Source of the DNA: Thalassovita aquimarina
GTDB taxonomy: Bacteria > Pseudomonadota > Alphaproteobacteria > Rhodobacterales > Rhodobacteraceae
Direction of reading: 5' to 3'
NCBI RefSeq assembly: GCF_018219815.1
Contig: NZ_JADMKU010000002.1
Span: 124,001 to 188,000, forward strand
Length of the DNA stretch: 64,000 bases
Every line of letters begins with the position of its first letter. Position 1 is the stretch's first letter. Positions 50,628-58,358 of the stretch are shown piece after piece. The notes under the pieces are model-generated. The model had not been told where the DNA came from and searched no databases. It saw only the letters and a list, made by a program, of their open reading frames with translations. The translations under genes were made by a program, and so were the position numbers.

Positions 50628-51446
50628 ATGGGATTTCCCGGCACATGGATGACCGAAAGCGAAAGCGTCGTGTACCGCGTCGTTCCCAAATGCGCGTGTT
50701 CGACCATCGGTCAGATCATGTATTATTCGGACCACGGCAAATTCTTCGACGGCGACATCCATGACGCCAAGGAGGGCATGCACAAATGGGCCTTCGAGGA
50801 CAGCCAGCCGCTGATCAGCCGCAACGTGCAGAACCACCGTTCCTATGCCTTCACCTGCGTGCGCAATCCCTATGGCCGCATCCTGTCGAGCTTCTTCGAC
50901 AAGATCTGCGGCATCCAGCGCAACGGCCGTCGCTATCGCGGTAACCTGGTGCCGATGCTGATCCAGAAATACGGCATCGAGGTCGGCGGCGAGGACGGCA
51001 AGGAAGACTTCGACCAGATCAGGAGCTTCCGCCGCTTCCTGCTGTTCGCCCGCGACACCATCCGCTGGCGCAAGCCGATGGACCCGGACATCCACTGGTC
51101 GGCCATGTCCGGGCATATTTCGACCTTCATCGTCAACGGCGGCACCTACGACAAGATCTTCTTCACCGAGAAGTTCAACGAGGGCATGCAGGAGGTGCTG
51201 GACCATATCGAAACGCCCCATCCGGTCGACCTGGCCGCGATCCCGCGGTTCAACGAATCCGAAGGCCACGGCCCCAAGCGCGCCCATCCGATCGAAGACT
51301 ATTTCGACGACCTGTCGATGCACCTGGTCTATGAAATCTACAAACGCGATTTCGAGCTGTTCAAATACGATTTCGAAAACCCGGGCAACAAGATGCCGAT
51401 CGGAGAGATTGACCTCGACGAAGTGCATGCCAAGCTGGGCGACTGA
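50628..51446 (+). CDS. Sulfotransferase family 2 (carbohydrate sulfotransferase-like)
   Basis: A 272-aa PAPS-dependent sulfotransferase. The 5-prime-phosphosulfate loop is PKCACST (residues 20-26) and the 3-prime-phosphate site is TCVRNPYGRILSSFFDK (77-93, with R79 and S87/S88), the arrangement of Sulfotransfer_2 enzymes such as chondroitin and HNK-1 sulfotransferases. No membrane helix is present, unlike eukaryotic relatives. AGGAGG at 50613-50618 precedes the ATG at 50628. The frame is open upstream to 50565 but without support. Its divergent partner is the GT14-like gene. Confidence 0.88.
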   Translation: MGFPGTWMTESESVVYRVVPKCACSTIGQIMYYSDHGKFFDGDIHDAKEGMHKWAFEDSQPLISRNVQNHRSYAFTCVRNPYGRILSSFFDKICGIQRNGRRYRGNLVPMLIQKYGIEVGGEDGKEDFDQIRSFRRFLLFARDTIRWRKPMDPDIHWSAMSGHISTFIVNGGTYDKIFFTEKFNEGMQEVLDHIETPHPVDLAAIPRFNESEGHGPKRAHPIEDYFDDLSMHLVYEIYKRDFELFKYDFENPGNKMPIGEIDLDEVHAKLGD

Positions 51447-51524
51447 GACAGGCCCTCTTGCGATGCCGCCGCCTGCGGCGGGCGGGGAAAGGGGCGCTGC
51501 CCCTCTTGGCCTTTGGCCAATTCA

Positions 51525-51551
51525 CCCCGGGGTATTTCCGCCAAGAAAAAG
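51525..51551 (+). repeat. Recurrent intergenic element, copy 4
   Basis: CCCCGGGGTATTT-N5-AAGAAAAAG, 78 bp after the sulfotransferase stop, preceded by a GGGGCGCTGCCCCT hairpin-like block and TTCA as in copy 1. Confidence 0.5.
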
Positions 51552-51609
51552 CGGCAAGGCTTTCTTAACCAGAATCGGGCTTCCTTGTCGCTGCGGTACA
51601 GGCTGGGGA

Positions 51610-51705
51610 GCCGATGACCGCCCAAGGGAAAGCCGCCCCACCAGTTCAGTAAGCATCGGTGCTGCGCCGAACGGCTGAGCGGTGGGGCGGTTCGGCTGTT
51701 TTTTT
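51610..51705 (+). ncRNA. Candidate structured RNA with competing hairpins and a terminator
   Basis: The plus strand can form CCGATG (51611-51616) with CATCGG (51654-51659), CCGCCCCACC (51633-51642) with GGTGGGGCGG (51681-51690), and GCCGAAC (51666-51672) with GTTCGGC (51690-51696). The last is followed by a run of seven T (51699-51705). The 10-bp pairing overlaps the terminator loop and its 3-prime arm, so the two are mutually exclusive. It may be a small RNA or an attenuated 3-prime region of the sulfotransferase transcript. No promoter could be identified with certainty. Confidence 0.4.
51666..51705 (+). terminator. Intrinsic terminator downstream of the sulfotransferase gene
   Basis: A 7-bp stem GCCGAAC/GTTCGGC with a 17-nt loop followed by TG and seven T residues. 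It reads on the plus strand only. Confidence 0.75.
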
Positions 51706-51730
51706 ACCGGTCTCAACAGTCCCCAAAGGG

Positions 51731-52717
51731 TCAGTCGATCAGGCCTTCCTTGCGGAACAGCTGTTTCAGGTTCGCTTCGGGACGGGCGCCGACATGGCTG
51801 ATCACCTCGGCCGCGGCGACACAGCCCATGCGGCCCGCGACCTCGAGCGGCGCACCGGTGGCATAGCCATAAAGGAAACCGGCGGCGAACTGGTCACCGG
51901 CGCCGGTGGCGTCGACCGGAACGATTTCGGTCACCGGCACCACCGCTTCTTCGGCTCCGCGCACCAGCACGACGTCATGCCCGGAGCGGGTGCAGACCAC
52001 CATGCCGGCATCGGCGGCGGCCTGTTCCAGCGCGGAGCTGAGGTCGGTCTGATAGAGCGATTCCCATTCGTGTTCGTTGCCGATCACGTAATCGAGTTCC
52101 TTCACGAGGCGGCGGAAATCGTCGCGGTGGCGGTCGACGCAGAACGGATCGGACAGCGCGATACCGGCCTTGCCGCCCGACGCGCGGCACAGTTTGGCGG
52201 CGCGCTCAAAAGCTTCCTTCCCCTTCGGCTTGTCATAGAGATAGCCTTCGAGGAACAGGATTTCCGCCGCGCCCGCCACGTCGTCGGACACGTCGTCCGG
52301 GCCCAGTTCCGAGGAGATCCCCAGATAGGTATTCATCGAGCGTTCGCCATCCGGCGACACGAAGATCATCGAGCGCGAGGTCGGCAATTCGCCCCCCGCC
52401 ACCGGCTGGTTCACGAAATCGGTGCCGCCCTTGACCATTTCATCGGCATAGAACCGGCCCAGTGCATCGTCGTGCACCCGCCCGATGAAACCGGTGCCGA
52501 GCCCCAGATTGCCCAGACCCGCCAGCGTGTTGGCGACCGATCCGCCCGGCGCTTGGGTGCGATTGGTCATCGACCCGTAAAGCAGTTCGCCGCGTTCGCG
52601 TTCGACCAGCTGCATGATGCCCTTCTGGATGCCCATCAGGTCAAGGAAGCTGTCATCGCTTTGGCTGATGACATCAACGACGGCGTTGCCGATGCCGACA
52701 ACCTGGTATTTTTTCAT
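51731..52717 (-). CDS. PfkB family carbohydrate/nucleoside kinase (adenosine kinase-like)
   Basis: A 328-aa ribokinase-fold kinase. GIGNAVVDVI at the start, APGGSVANTLAGLGNLG (substrate region) and the catalytic anion-hole motif DATGAGDQFAAGF near residue 270 are intact. This alphaproteobacterial type is usually annotated adenosine kinase, phosphorylating adenosine to AMP; other sugars are possible. Its ATG overlaps the nth stop as ATGA (52717-52714), so it is the second gene of an nth operon. Confidence 0.88.
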   Translation of the reverse strand: MKKYQVVGIGNAVVDVISQSDDSFLDLMGIQKGIMQLVERERGELLYGSMTNRTQAPGGSVANTLAGLGNLGLGTGFIGRVHDDALGRFYADEMVKGGTDFVNQPVAGGELPTSRSMIFVSPDGERSMNTYLGISSELGPDDVSDDVAGAAEILFLEGYLYDKPKGKEAFERAAKLCRASGGKAGIALSDPFCVDRHRDDFRRLVKELDYVIGNEHEWESLYQTDLSSALEQAAADAGMVVCTRSGHDVVLVRGAEEAVVPVTEIVPVDATGAGDQFAAGFLYGYATGAPLEVAGRMGCVAAAEVISHVGARPEANLKQLFRKEGLID

Positions 52718-53358
52718 GGGGTTTTATCCTCGTATTGGCAAAGGTCGCGGATCAGGCAGGCATTGCATTTTGGCTTGCGCGCGACGCAGGTATAGCGGCC
52801 GTGCAGGATCATCCAGTGATGCGCGTGCAGTTGGAAATCGACCGGAATGTTGTCTTCGATGGCGCGTTCGACGGCGACGACATCCTTGCCCGGGCAGACG
52901 CCGGAGCGATTGCCGAAGCGGAAGATGTGGGTGTCCACCGCCTGCGCCGGATAACGCCACCACATGTTCAGCACCACGTTGGCGGTCTTGCGCCCGACGC
53001 CCGGCAGGCTTTGCAGCGCGGCGCGCGAACAGGGCACCTCGCCGTCATATTCGTCAACCAGGATACGCGCCATCTTCATGACGTTCTTGGCCTTGTTGCG
53101 GTAGAGCCCGATGGTCTTGATATGTTCGACCAGCCCCTCTTCGCCCAGGTCCAGCATCTTTTGCGGCGTGTCGGCGATCTTGAACAATTCGGCGGTGGCC
53201 TTGTTGACGCCCTTGTCGGTGGCCTGCGCCGACAGCGCCACCGCCACCAGCAGCGTGTAGGCGTTGACATGGTCCAGTTCGCCCTTCGGTTCCGGTTCGG
53301 AGTCCTGGAAGCGGGTGAAGATTTCGCGGATGGTGTGATAGTCGAGTTGCTTGGCCAT
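52714..53358 (-). CDS. nth: Endonuclease III
   Basis: A 214-aa HhH-GPD DNA glycosylase/AP lyase that removes oxidised pyrimidines. The helix-hairpin-helix LPGVGRKTANVVL carries the catalytic lysine K124; the catalytic aspartate is D142 in VDTHIFR. The C-terminal 4Fe-4S loop is complete: C191-x6-C198-x2-C201-x5-C207. The ATG at 53358 fits the family N-terminus; the frame extends upstream to 53445 without support. Coupled by ATGA to the downstream kinase gene. Confidence 0.95.
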   Translation of the reverse strand: MAKQLDYHTIREIFTRFQDSEPEPKGELDHVNAYTLLVAVALSAQATDKGVNKATAELFKIADTPQKMLDLGEEGLVEHIKTIGLYRNKAKNVMKMARILVDEYDGEVPCSRAALQSLPGVGRKTANVVLNMWWRYPAQAVDTHIFRFGNRSGVCPGKDVVAVERAIEDNIPVDFQLHAHHWMILHGRYTCVARKPKCNACLIRDLCQYEDKTP

Positions 53359-53411
53359 GTCCGGTCGGGATTGTTTGCGTTCCCTTCCCCTAGCCGGGTC
53401 GCCCCGGCATT

Positions 53412-53588
53412 TCAATGGGACGCGGCAACGCGCAGCGCCTCCCATACCGCAGGTGTTTCATCGCTGCCCTGCACGAAACTGGCCCCGGTCAGGCCCTGAT
53501 CGGGGAAAGAGGCAACGAGGTTTGCCGAAAACGCCCCCCCCACCACCAACATGACTGATAACAGGAACGCCGCTGTCGGTCTGGCCAA
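53412..53588 (-). CDS. Possible small exported protein (58 aa)
   Basis: A 58-codon frame from a TTG (53588), or 46 codons from the ATG at 53552. From the TTG it has a good signal-peptide profile: a short basic N-terminus (RP), a hydrophobic core of about 15 residues and small residues before a polar mature part of about 35 residues ending WEALRVAASH. No family recognised and the ribosome site is weak (GGGCC). It lies in the 340-bp gap between nth and the ada-like gene. It may be a real small secreted protein or a gene remnant. Confidence 0.3.
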   Translation of the reverse strand: MARPTAAFLLSVMLVVGGAFSANLVASFPDQGLTGASFVQGSDETPAVWEALRVAASH

Positions 53589-53629
53589 TCATCAGGCCCG
53601 GCCCGTACCCGGTCCGTTGCCAGCGGACG

Positions 53630-53639
53630 AAAGCGCAAG
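53630..53639 (+). promoter_or_regulatory. Ada-box-like sequence upstream of the ada-like gene
   Basis: AAAGCGCAAG, identical to the ten-base core of the Escherichia coli ada operator, placed 60 bp upstream of the start of the Ada-like gene. A ten-base match is modest evidence, but its position is right. Confidence 0.5.
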
Positions 53640-53698
53640 TTTCGGGTCGCTGGCGGCTGTTTCGATGCGGTAAGCTGTGACCGAGGAAAGGACCCGTA

Positions 53699-54556
53699 AT
53701 GCTGCACCAGCCCCCCGAAACCGGCTATCACTACCATGTCATGCGCCGCGCCATCGAGCTGATCGATGCCGCCGGGCCGGGGATGGGCCTGAACGATCTG
53801 GCGGCGCAGATGGGAATGAGCCCGGCGCATTTCCAGCGCTTGTTTTCGCAATGGGTCGGCGTGTCGCCGAAACGCTATCAGCAATATCTGACGCTCGATC
53901 ACGCCAAGGCGCTGCTCAGGGACAACATGACGACGCTCGAGGTCAGCCATCGGGTCGGACTGTCCGGCAATGGCCGGCTGCACGATCTTTTCGTCCGGTG
54001 GGAAGCGATGAGCCCGGGTGAATATGCCCGCGCCGGCGAAGGCCTGGACATATTCTGGGGCTGGTTCGACAGCCCGTTCGACCTGGCGCTGGTAATGGGC
54101 ACGTCAAAGGGGCTTTGCGGTCTCGGCTTTGCCGCCGAAACCGGTACCGAAGCTGCGCTGCAGGACATGGTCGGGCGCTGGCCCAAAGCCAATTACATCG
54201 AAGATCCGGTGGCGCTGAAACCGCTGGTCGACGCGGCCTTCACACAGAAGGGCGAAACCGCTCTGCACATGATCGGCGCGCCGTTCCAGATCAAGGTCTG
54301 GGAGGCGTTGCTTCACGTGCCCTCGGGCCATGTCACCACCTATTCCGAAATCGCCCAGTCGATCGACAAGCCCAAGGCGGTGCGCGCCGTGGGCACGGCG
54401 GTCGGGCGCAACCCGGTCAGTTGGCTGATCCCGTGCCACCGGGCGTTGCGCAAATCCGGCGCATTGGGGGGCTATCACTGGGGATTGCCGGTGAAACGCG
54501 CGCTTCTGGCCTATGAATCCGCCCGCGCCGAAGGCGATGCAGCCCGGCAGGGCTGA
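53699..54556 (+). CDS. Ada-like protein: AraC-type HTH fused to O6-alkylguanine-DNA alkyltransferase
   Basis: A 285-aa fusion. Residues about 10-110 form an AraC-type double helix-turn-helix (MGMSPAHFQRLFSQWVGVSPKRY, then LSGNGRLHDLFVRW). Residues about 120-275 form the Ada/MGMT alkyltransferase, with the acceptor cysteine C246 in the PCHR motif (IPCHRALRKSGALGGYHWG) and VPSGHVTTYSEIA before it. The N-terminal Ada metal-binding domain with the phosphotriester acceptor Cys is missing, so the protein resembles the C-terminal two thirds of E. coli Ada. It repairs O6-methylguanine and may regulate transcription. An Ada-box-like motif lies upstream. Confidence 0.92.
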   Translation: MLHQPPETGYHYHVMRRAIELIDAAGPGMGLNDLAAQMGMSPAHFQRLFSQWVGVSPKRYQQYLTLDHAKALLRDNMTTLEVSHRVGLSGNGRLHDLFVRWEAMSPGEYARAGEGLDIFWGWFDSPFDLALVMGTSKGLCGLGFAAETGTEAALQDMVGRWPKANYIEDPVALKPLVDAAFTQKGETALHMIGAPFQIKVWEALLHVPSGHVTTYSEIAQSIDKPKAVRAVGTAVGRNPVSWLIPCHRALRKSGALGGYHWGLPVKRALLAYESARAEGDAARQG

Positions 54557-54682
54557 CAAGCCCCCTGCTTCATACGCGGATTGCCGCCGATCTTCACGCA
54601 GAGATGTATTTCGTCGCTCAAACAAAGGTCTATATTGCGCGTGACCCGCGCTGGCGGAGACATTACGAGAGGCACGAAGACT

Positions 54683-55339
54683 ATGACCCGAGCATCCAAA
54701 TTTGCCCTGTTCCTGGCAGGCGCATCGCTGTTGACCACCACCGCTTGTACCGATCCCGCCATGATGAACGGCACCGATCCGTATCAACGCACCAAGGAAG
54801 GTGCCGCTCTCGGCACGGTCCTGGGCGCGATCACCGGCGCCGCGATCAGCAAGGACAAGGGCAAGGGCGCCGTCATCGGCGGCATTCTGGGCGGCGTGAC
54901 CGGCGCAGCCATCGGCAGTGACCTCGACAAACAGGAAGCCGAACTGCGCGGCAGCCTCGACAACCGGGTTGCGATCACCAATACCGGTGACCGGCTGATC
55001 GTGTCGATGCCGCAGGACATCCTGTTCGAAATCGACAGCACCTATGTGCAGCCGGTCCTGCGGGACGACCTGCGCACCGTGGCCACGAGCCTGCGCCGCT
55101 ACCCCAACAGCACCGTTCAGGTTCTGGGCCATACCGACAATACCGGGTCGGCCGAATACAACTTCGATCTCAGCCAGCGGCGCGCGGCCGCCGTATCCTC
55201 GATCCTGATCGGGGCGGGCGTGTCGGCCAACCGGATTCAGACGATCGGGCGCGGCGAAGACCAACCGGTCGCCACCAACCTGACCCCGGAAGGCCGGGCG
55301 CGGAACCGGCGCGTGGACATCGTGATCCTGCCCAACTGA
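54683..55339 (+). CDS. OmpA family lipoprotein with glycine-zipper domain
   Basis: A 218-aa outer-membrane-associated protein of the YiaD type. The signal peptide ends in a lipobox-like LLTTTAC with C22 as likely lipidated cysteine (the -3 position is Thr, so weak). Residues about 38-80 are a glycine zipper (GAALGTVLGAITGAAIS, then AVIGGILGGVTGAAIGSD). Residues about 108-216 are the OmpA C-terminal peptidoglycan-binding domain, with VLGHTDNTGSAEYNFDLS, QRRA and RNRRVDIVI. AGAGG lies upstream of the ATG at 54683. It probably anchors the outer membrane to the wall. Confidence 0.9.
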   Translation: MTRASKFALFLAGASLLTTTACTDPAMMNGTDPYQRTKEGAALGTVLGAITGAAISKDKGKGAVIGGILGGVTGAAIGSDLDKQEAELRGSLDNRVAITNTGDRLIVSMPQDILFEIDSTYVQPVLRDDLRTVATSLRRYPNSTVQVLGHTDNTGSAEYNFDLSQRRAAAVSSILIGAGVSANRIQTIGRGEDQPVATNLTPEGRARNRRVDIVILPN

Positions 55340-55444
55340 TCCGGGTCTCTGCGAAAATGCACAGGCGGCTTGCGACCGCCGCCTGTACTTGCGCGCCCCA
55401 CGCCTTAGATTGCCGCGCGATGATTGATGCAAAAAGGGGCCGTC

Positions 55445-55975
55445 ATGACAACGCTTCTGACGATTTCGGGCTCGCTGCGCGCGGGCAGTTTTAACCGCAA
55501 GCTTCTGAGCGAGGCCGTAAATCTGTTCGGCCCCGCCGACCGGATCGAAGCCGACCTCAACCTGCCGCTTTACGATGGCGATCTGGAAGACCGCGACGGA
55601 TTGCCCGCACCGGTGATCCGGCTGGCCGATCAGATCGTGGCGGCCGATGCCGTGATCATCGCGTCGCCGGAGTACAACAAGGCGATCACCGGGGTTCTGA
55701 AAAACGCGCTCGACTGGATCAGCCGCGACAAGCGGAGCGTGCTGAAGGACAAACCGGTCGCGGTGATGTCGGCCAATGCCGGGAGGAGCGGCGGCGAGAC
55801 CGGGCAGTACATGCTGCGGTCCTGCCTGGTGCCGCTGCGGGCGCGGGTTCTGGCCGGTCCCGGCGTCATGATCGCCAATGCCGCGAAGGAATTCGAAACC
55901 GGTACGCTGGAAAACGAACGCTACCTCAAGACGCTCGGCGAATTGATGGAGCGGCTGCGGGCTGAAATCTCCTGA
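55445..55975 (+). CDS. NAD(P)H-dependent FMN reductase family protein
   Basis: A 176-aa flavodoxin-like reductase of the SsuE/ChrR type. GSLRAGSFNRKL (residues 9-20) binds the FMN phosphate and SPEYNKAITGVLKNALDW is the family's flavin-contacting block. It may reduce quinones, chromate or azo compounds, or supply reduced FMN. AAGGGG precedes the ATG at 55445. Convergent with the VOC gene, with one base between the stops. Confidence 0.9.
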   Translation: MTTLLTISGSLRAGSFNRKLLSEAVNLFGPADRIEADLNLPLYDGDLEDRDGLPAPVIRLADQIVAADAVIIASPEYNKAITGVLKNALDWISRDKRSVLKDKPVAVMSANAGRSGGETGQYMLRSCLVPLRARVLAGPGVMIANAAKEFETGTLENERYLKTLGELMERLRAEIS

Positions 55976-55976
55976 C

Positions 55977-56375
55977 TCAAACCGGGTTGGAAATCTCGAT
56001 CAGGTTGCCGTCTGGATCGCGCAGATAGATCGACAGGATCGGCCCTTCCGCGCCGCTGCGCGGCACCGGGCCGTCTTCGACCGGCACGCCCTGTTCCGCC
56101 AAATGATCCATCCACACGGAAACCGGCACCTCGCTCAGAAAACACAGGTCCGCCGACCCCGGCGTCGCATGCCGCGCCTTGGGCAGGAATTCTGCGCCGG
56201 CCTGATGCAGGTTGATTTTCTGGGTCCCGAAATACAGCGCCCAGCGGCTGCTGTTATCGGCCGCCTCGAACCGTTCGGCCCGCATTCCCAGCACCTCGCT
56301 GTAGAAACTCACGGTCTCGGCAAGCTCGGCAACGGTCAGAACCAGGTGATCGAGCGCGACAAGTTCGGGTGTCAT
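55977..56375 (-). CDS. VOC family protein (glyoxalase-like)
   Basis: A 132-aa vicinal-oxygen-chelate protein: LDHLVLTVAELAETVSFYSEVLGM at the start, FGTQKINLHQAG in the middle and YLRDPDGNLIEISNPV at the end. Potential metal ligands H10, H57 and E128 are in family positions, so it may be a metal-dependent dioxygenase, lyase or FosX-like enzyme; substrate unknown. AAGGAG lies 9 bp before the ATG at 56375. Divergent from the dehydratase gene with a 41-bp gap that must hold both promoters. Confidence 0.88.
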   Translation of the reverse strand: MTPELVALDHLVLTVAELAETVSFYSEVLGMRAERFEAADNSSRWALYFGTQKINLHQAGAEFLPKARHATPGSADLCFLSEVPVSVWMDHLAEQGVPVEDGPVPRSGAEGPILSIYLRDPDGNLIEISNPV

Positions 56376-56416
56376 TTTCCATTGCTCCTTGAAGAACCCG
56401 CTCTTACCTTTCCGCC

Positions 56417-57223
56417 ATGCCTGACATTCTGCAAGAAGAAACCCGCCAAAAAGACGTGATGGATCCGGCGCGCGGTGCCGCGCTTCAGACCACTCTGGGC
56501 CTGCCTGCCAATATCGTCGAAGGCAGCAAGCTGCCGCCGTTTTTCCACCAGATCTATTTCTGGCAGCCGGAACCGGCGCCGTGTCTGGGGCGCGACGGGC
56601 ATCCGAAAACCGGTATCGGCCTGATCCCCGACCTGGGCCTGCCACGCCGGATGTGGGCCGGCGGGCGGCTGGAATTCCACGCACCGCTCTTGGCCGGGAC
56701 CCTTGCGGAAAAACACACAACGGTGGCCGAGGTCAGCCACAAGGACGGCCGCAGCGGCCCCTTGGGTTTCGTCACCCTGAAGCACGACATCCACCAACAG
56801 GGCAGGCTTTGCCTCACCGAATATCAGGACTTGGTCTATCGCGAAGATCCCGCGCCGGATGCGCCGAAACCGCAAGCCCCCGCCGCTGCCACCGACGAAG
56901 ACCACGCCGAAGAGGCCAGTTTCACCTCGACCCTACTGTTCCGCTATTCGGCGCTGACCTTCAATGGCCACCGGATTCACTACGATCTGGATTACGCCCG
57001 CGATGTCGAAGGCTACGGCGGGCTGGTCACCCACGGGCCGCTTCTGGCGCAGCTGTTGATGCTGATGGCTGAACGGCAGTTGGGAACGCTCAAACGCTTC
57101 AGCTTCCGCGCCACGTCACCGCTGATGCATTTTGAAACCGCCACGCTGTGCTGGAAATCGGACGGCCGGATGTGGGTGCGCGGCCCCGACGGCCGCCAAT
57201 GCATGCAGGCCGAGGCCGCCTAG
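56417..57223 (+). CDS. MaoC-like double hot-dog dehydratase (HTD2/mesaconyl-C4-CoA hydratase type)
   Basis: A 268-aa protein of two hot-dog units. The N-terminal unit (about 20-140) is FAS1-type-dehydratase-like (FFHQIYFWQP, GRLEFHAPLLAGTLAEKHTT). The C-terminal unit (about 165-265) carries the catalytic segment FRYSALTFNGHRIHYDLDY, where the H/D pair resembles HTD2 (mitochondrial 3-hydroxyacyl-ACP dehydratase) and mesaconyl-C4-CoA hydratase. It would hydrate or dehydrate an enoyl-CoA or ACP. No pathway genes are adjacent, so the substrate is unassigned. Confidence 0.82.
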   Translation: MPDILQEETRQKDVMDPARGAALQTTLGLPANIVEGSKLPPFFHQIYFWQPEPAPCLGRDGHPKTGIGLIPDLGLPRRMWAGGRLEFHAPLLAGTLAEKHTTVAEVSHKDGRSGPLGFVTLKHDIHQQGRLCLTEYQDLVYREDPAPDAPKPQAPAAATDEDHAEEASFTSTLLFRYSALTFNGHRIHYDLDYARDVEGYGGLVTHGPLLAQLLMLMAERQLGTLKRFSFRATSPLMHFETATLCWKSDGRMWVRGPDGRQCMQAEAA

Positions 57224-57251
57224 CCCGCCCGCGCCATTTCGGCGCAGCGGC

Positions 57252-58292
57252 CTACAAACTCGCTTCGGCCCGGAACCCGTCCGGGATCCGGTCGATCCCC
57301 TCAAGCAGCAGATCGGCCATCACCTGCCCCACTTTCGGCGCCATGCCGAAACCGATCTTGAAGCCGCCATTGGCGATATACTGGCCCGGTTTCGTCGGAT
57401 GCGCACCCAGCACCGGGGCGCGGCTGCGCGTGCGCGGGCGGACACCGGCCCAACGCTCGATCACCTCGGCCCCGGCCAATGCGGGGACGGCGGCGAAGGC
57501 GCGTTCCAGCACCGCGTCCAGCTGGCCGTCCACCGATTTGGGATCGTCGTAATCGCGTTCGCTGGTCGACCCGATGGCGACGGTGCCATCGGCATGGGGC
57601 ACCACGTGCACCGCGTCGGCAAAAAGCTGCGGGCAATCGCGTGGGTCGAACCCGATCCGCAACGACGCGCCCTGCCCCTTGATCCCGTTGCCGAAGGTCC
57701 GGGTGACCTCGCGGTTGATCTCCTCCAGCCCGGCTACTCCGGTGGCCCAGACCACACGACCCTGCGCCGGGCCTTCCGCCACGATCTCGCCGCCCCTGGC
57801 CTCGATCGCCGCAACCAGGGCGGCGCAGGCCATGCGCGGATGCATCCGTGCGCTCAGCGTGTCGCGGATCAGCCAGCCGGTCGGGCTCAGCGGCGCCCAG
57901 TCGCCGGCCTCCGCCGCCTCGATCACCTCCCAGACGGCCTTGCCCTGCCACAGCTCCGCCGCGCCCGTGCGGCGCGACCGCGCCAGTTCCAGCGCCTTGT
58001 CGTCGACCACCGGCTGCAACCGGCCCAGCCTTGCATAACCGGCGCGCTTACCGCCCGCCGCTTCGACCCCGCGCCAGAACCCTTCGGCCGCAATCAGGCT
58101 TTCGAACTGGAACTGCTTCTTGTCGTTCCAGTTTTCCGGCACATGCGGCGCCAGCGCACCGACCAGCCCGCCGCTGGCCCCGCCCCCCGGGCCGTACGGG
58201 TCGATCACCCGCACCGATGCCCCGCGCGACAGGCAGGACCAGGCGACGGAGAGGCCGAAAATCCCGGCCCCGTAAACGGTCACGTCAGCCAT
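57252..58292 (-). CDS. FAD-dependent oxidoreductase (DAO family), possible stand-alone MnmC oxidase domain
   Basis: A 346-aa DAO-fold oxidoreductase. The dinucleotide-binding motif is GAGIFGLSVAWSCLSRG (8-24), followed by GASGGLVGALAPHVPE and the C-terminal IERWAGVRPRTRSRAPVLG and ANGGFKIGFGMAPKVG. The GASGxxxGAL region resembles the oxidase half of bifunctional MnmC, which removes the carboxymethyl group of cmnm5U34; in this genome the methyltransferase half (MnmD) is encoded by the adjacent divergent gene. Glycine oxidase ThiO or a D-amino-acid dehydrogenase are alternatives. The ATG at 58292 has GGGGA at suitable distance. Confidence 0.82.
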   Translation of the reverse strand: MADVTVYGAGIFGLSVAWSCLSRGASVRVIDPYGPGGGASGGLVGALAPHVPENWNDKKQFQFESLIAAEGFWRGVEAAGGKRAGYARLGRLQPVVDDKALELARSRRTGAAELWQGKAVWEVIEAAEAGDWAPLSPTGWLIRDTLSARMHPRMACAALVAAIEARGGEIVAEGPAQGRVVWATGVAGLEEINREVTRTFGNGIKGQGASLRIGFDPRDCPQLFADAVHVVPHADGTVAIGSTSERDYDDPKSVDGQLDAVLERAFAAVPALAGAEVIERWAGVRPRTRSRAPVLGAHPTKPGQYIANGGFKIGFGMAPKVGQVMADLLLEGIDRIPDGFRAEASL

Positions 58293-58358
58293 TGCCATTC
58301 CCCGCATTCCCTTTCATTGTCGCGCCATTCTCAACCGCAACCCTTAAGGGATCAGACG

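Noticed and set aside
56375-56720. A 115-codon N-terminal extension of the minus-strand VOC protein
   Set aside because: It is antisense to the dehydratase gene, and AAGGAG marks the start at 56375.
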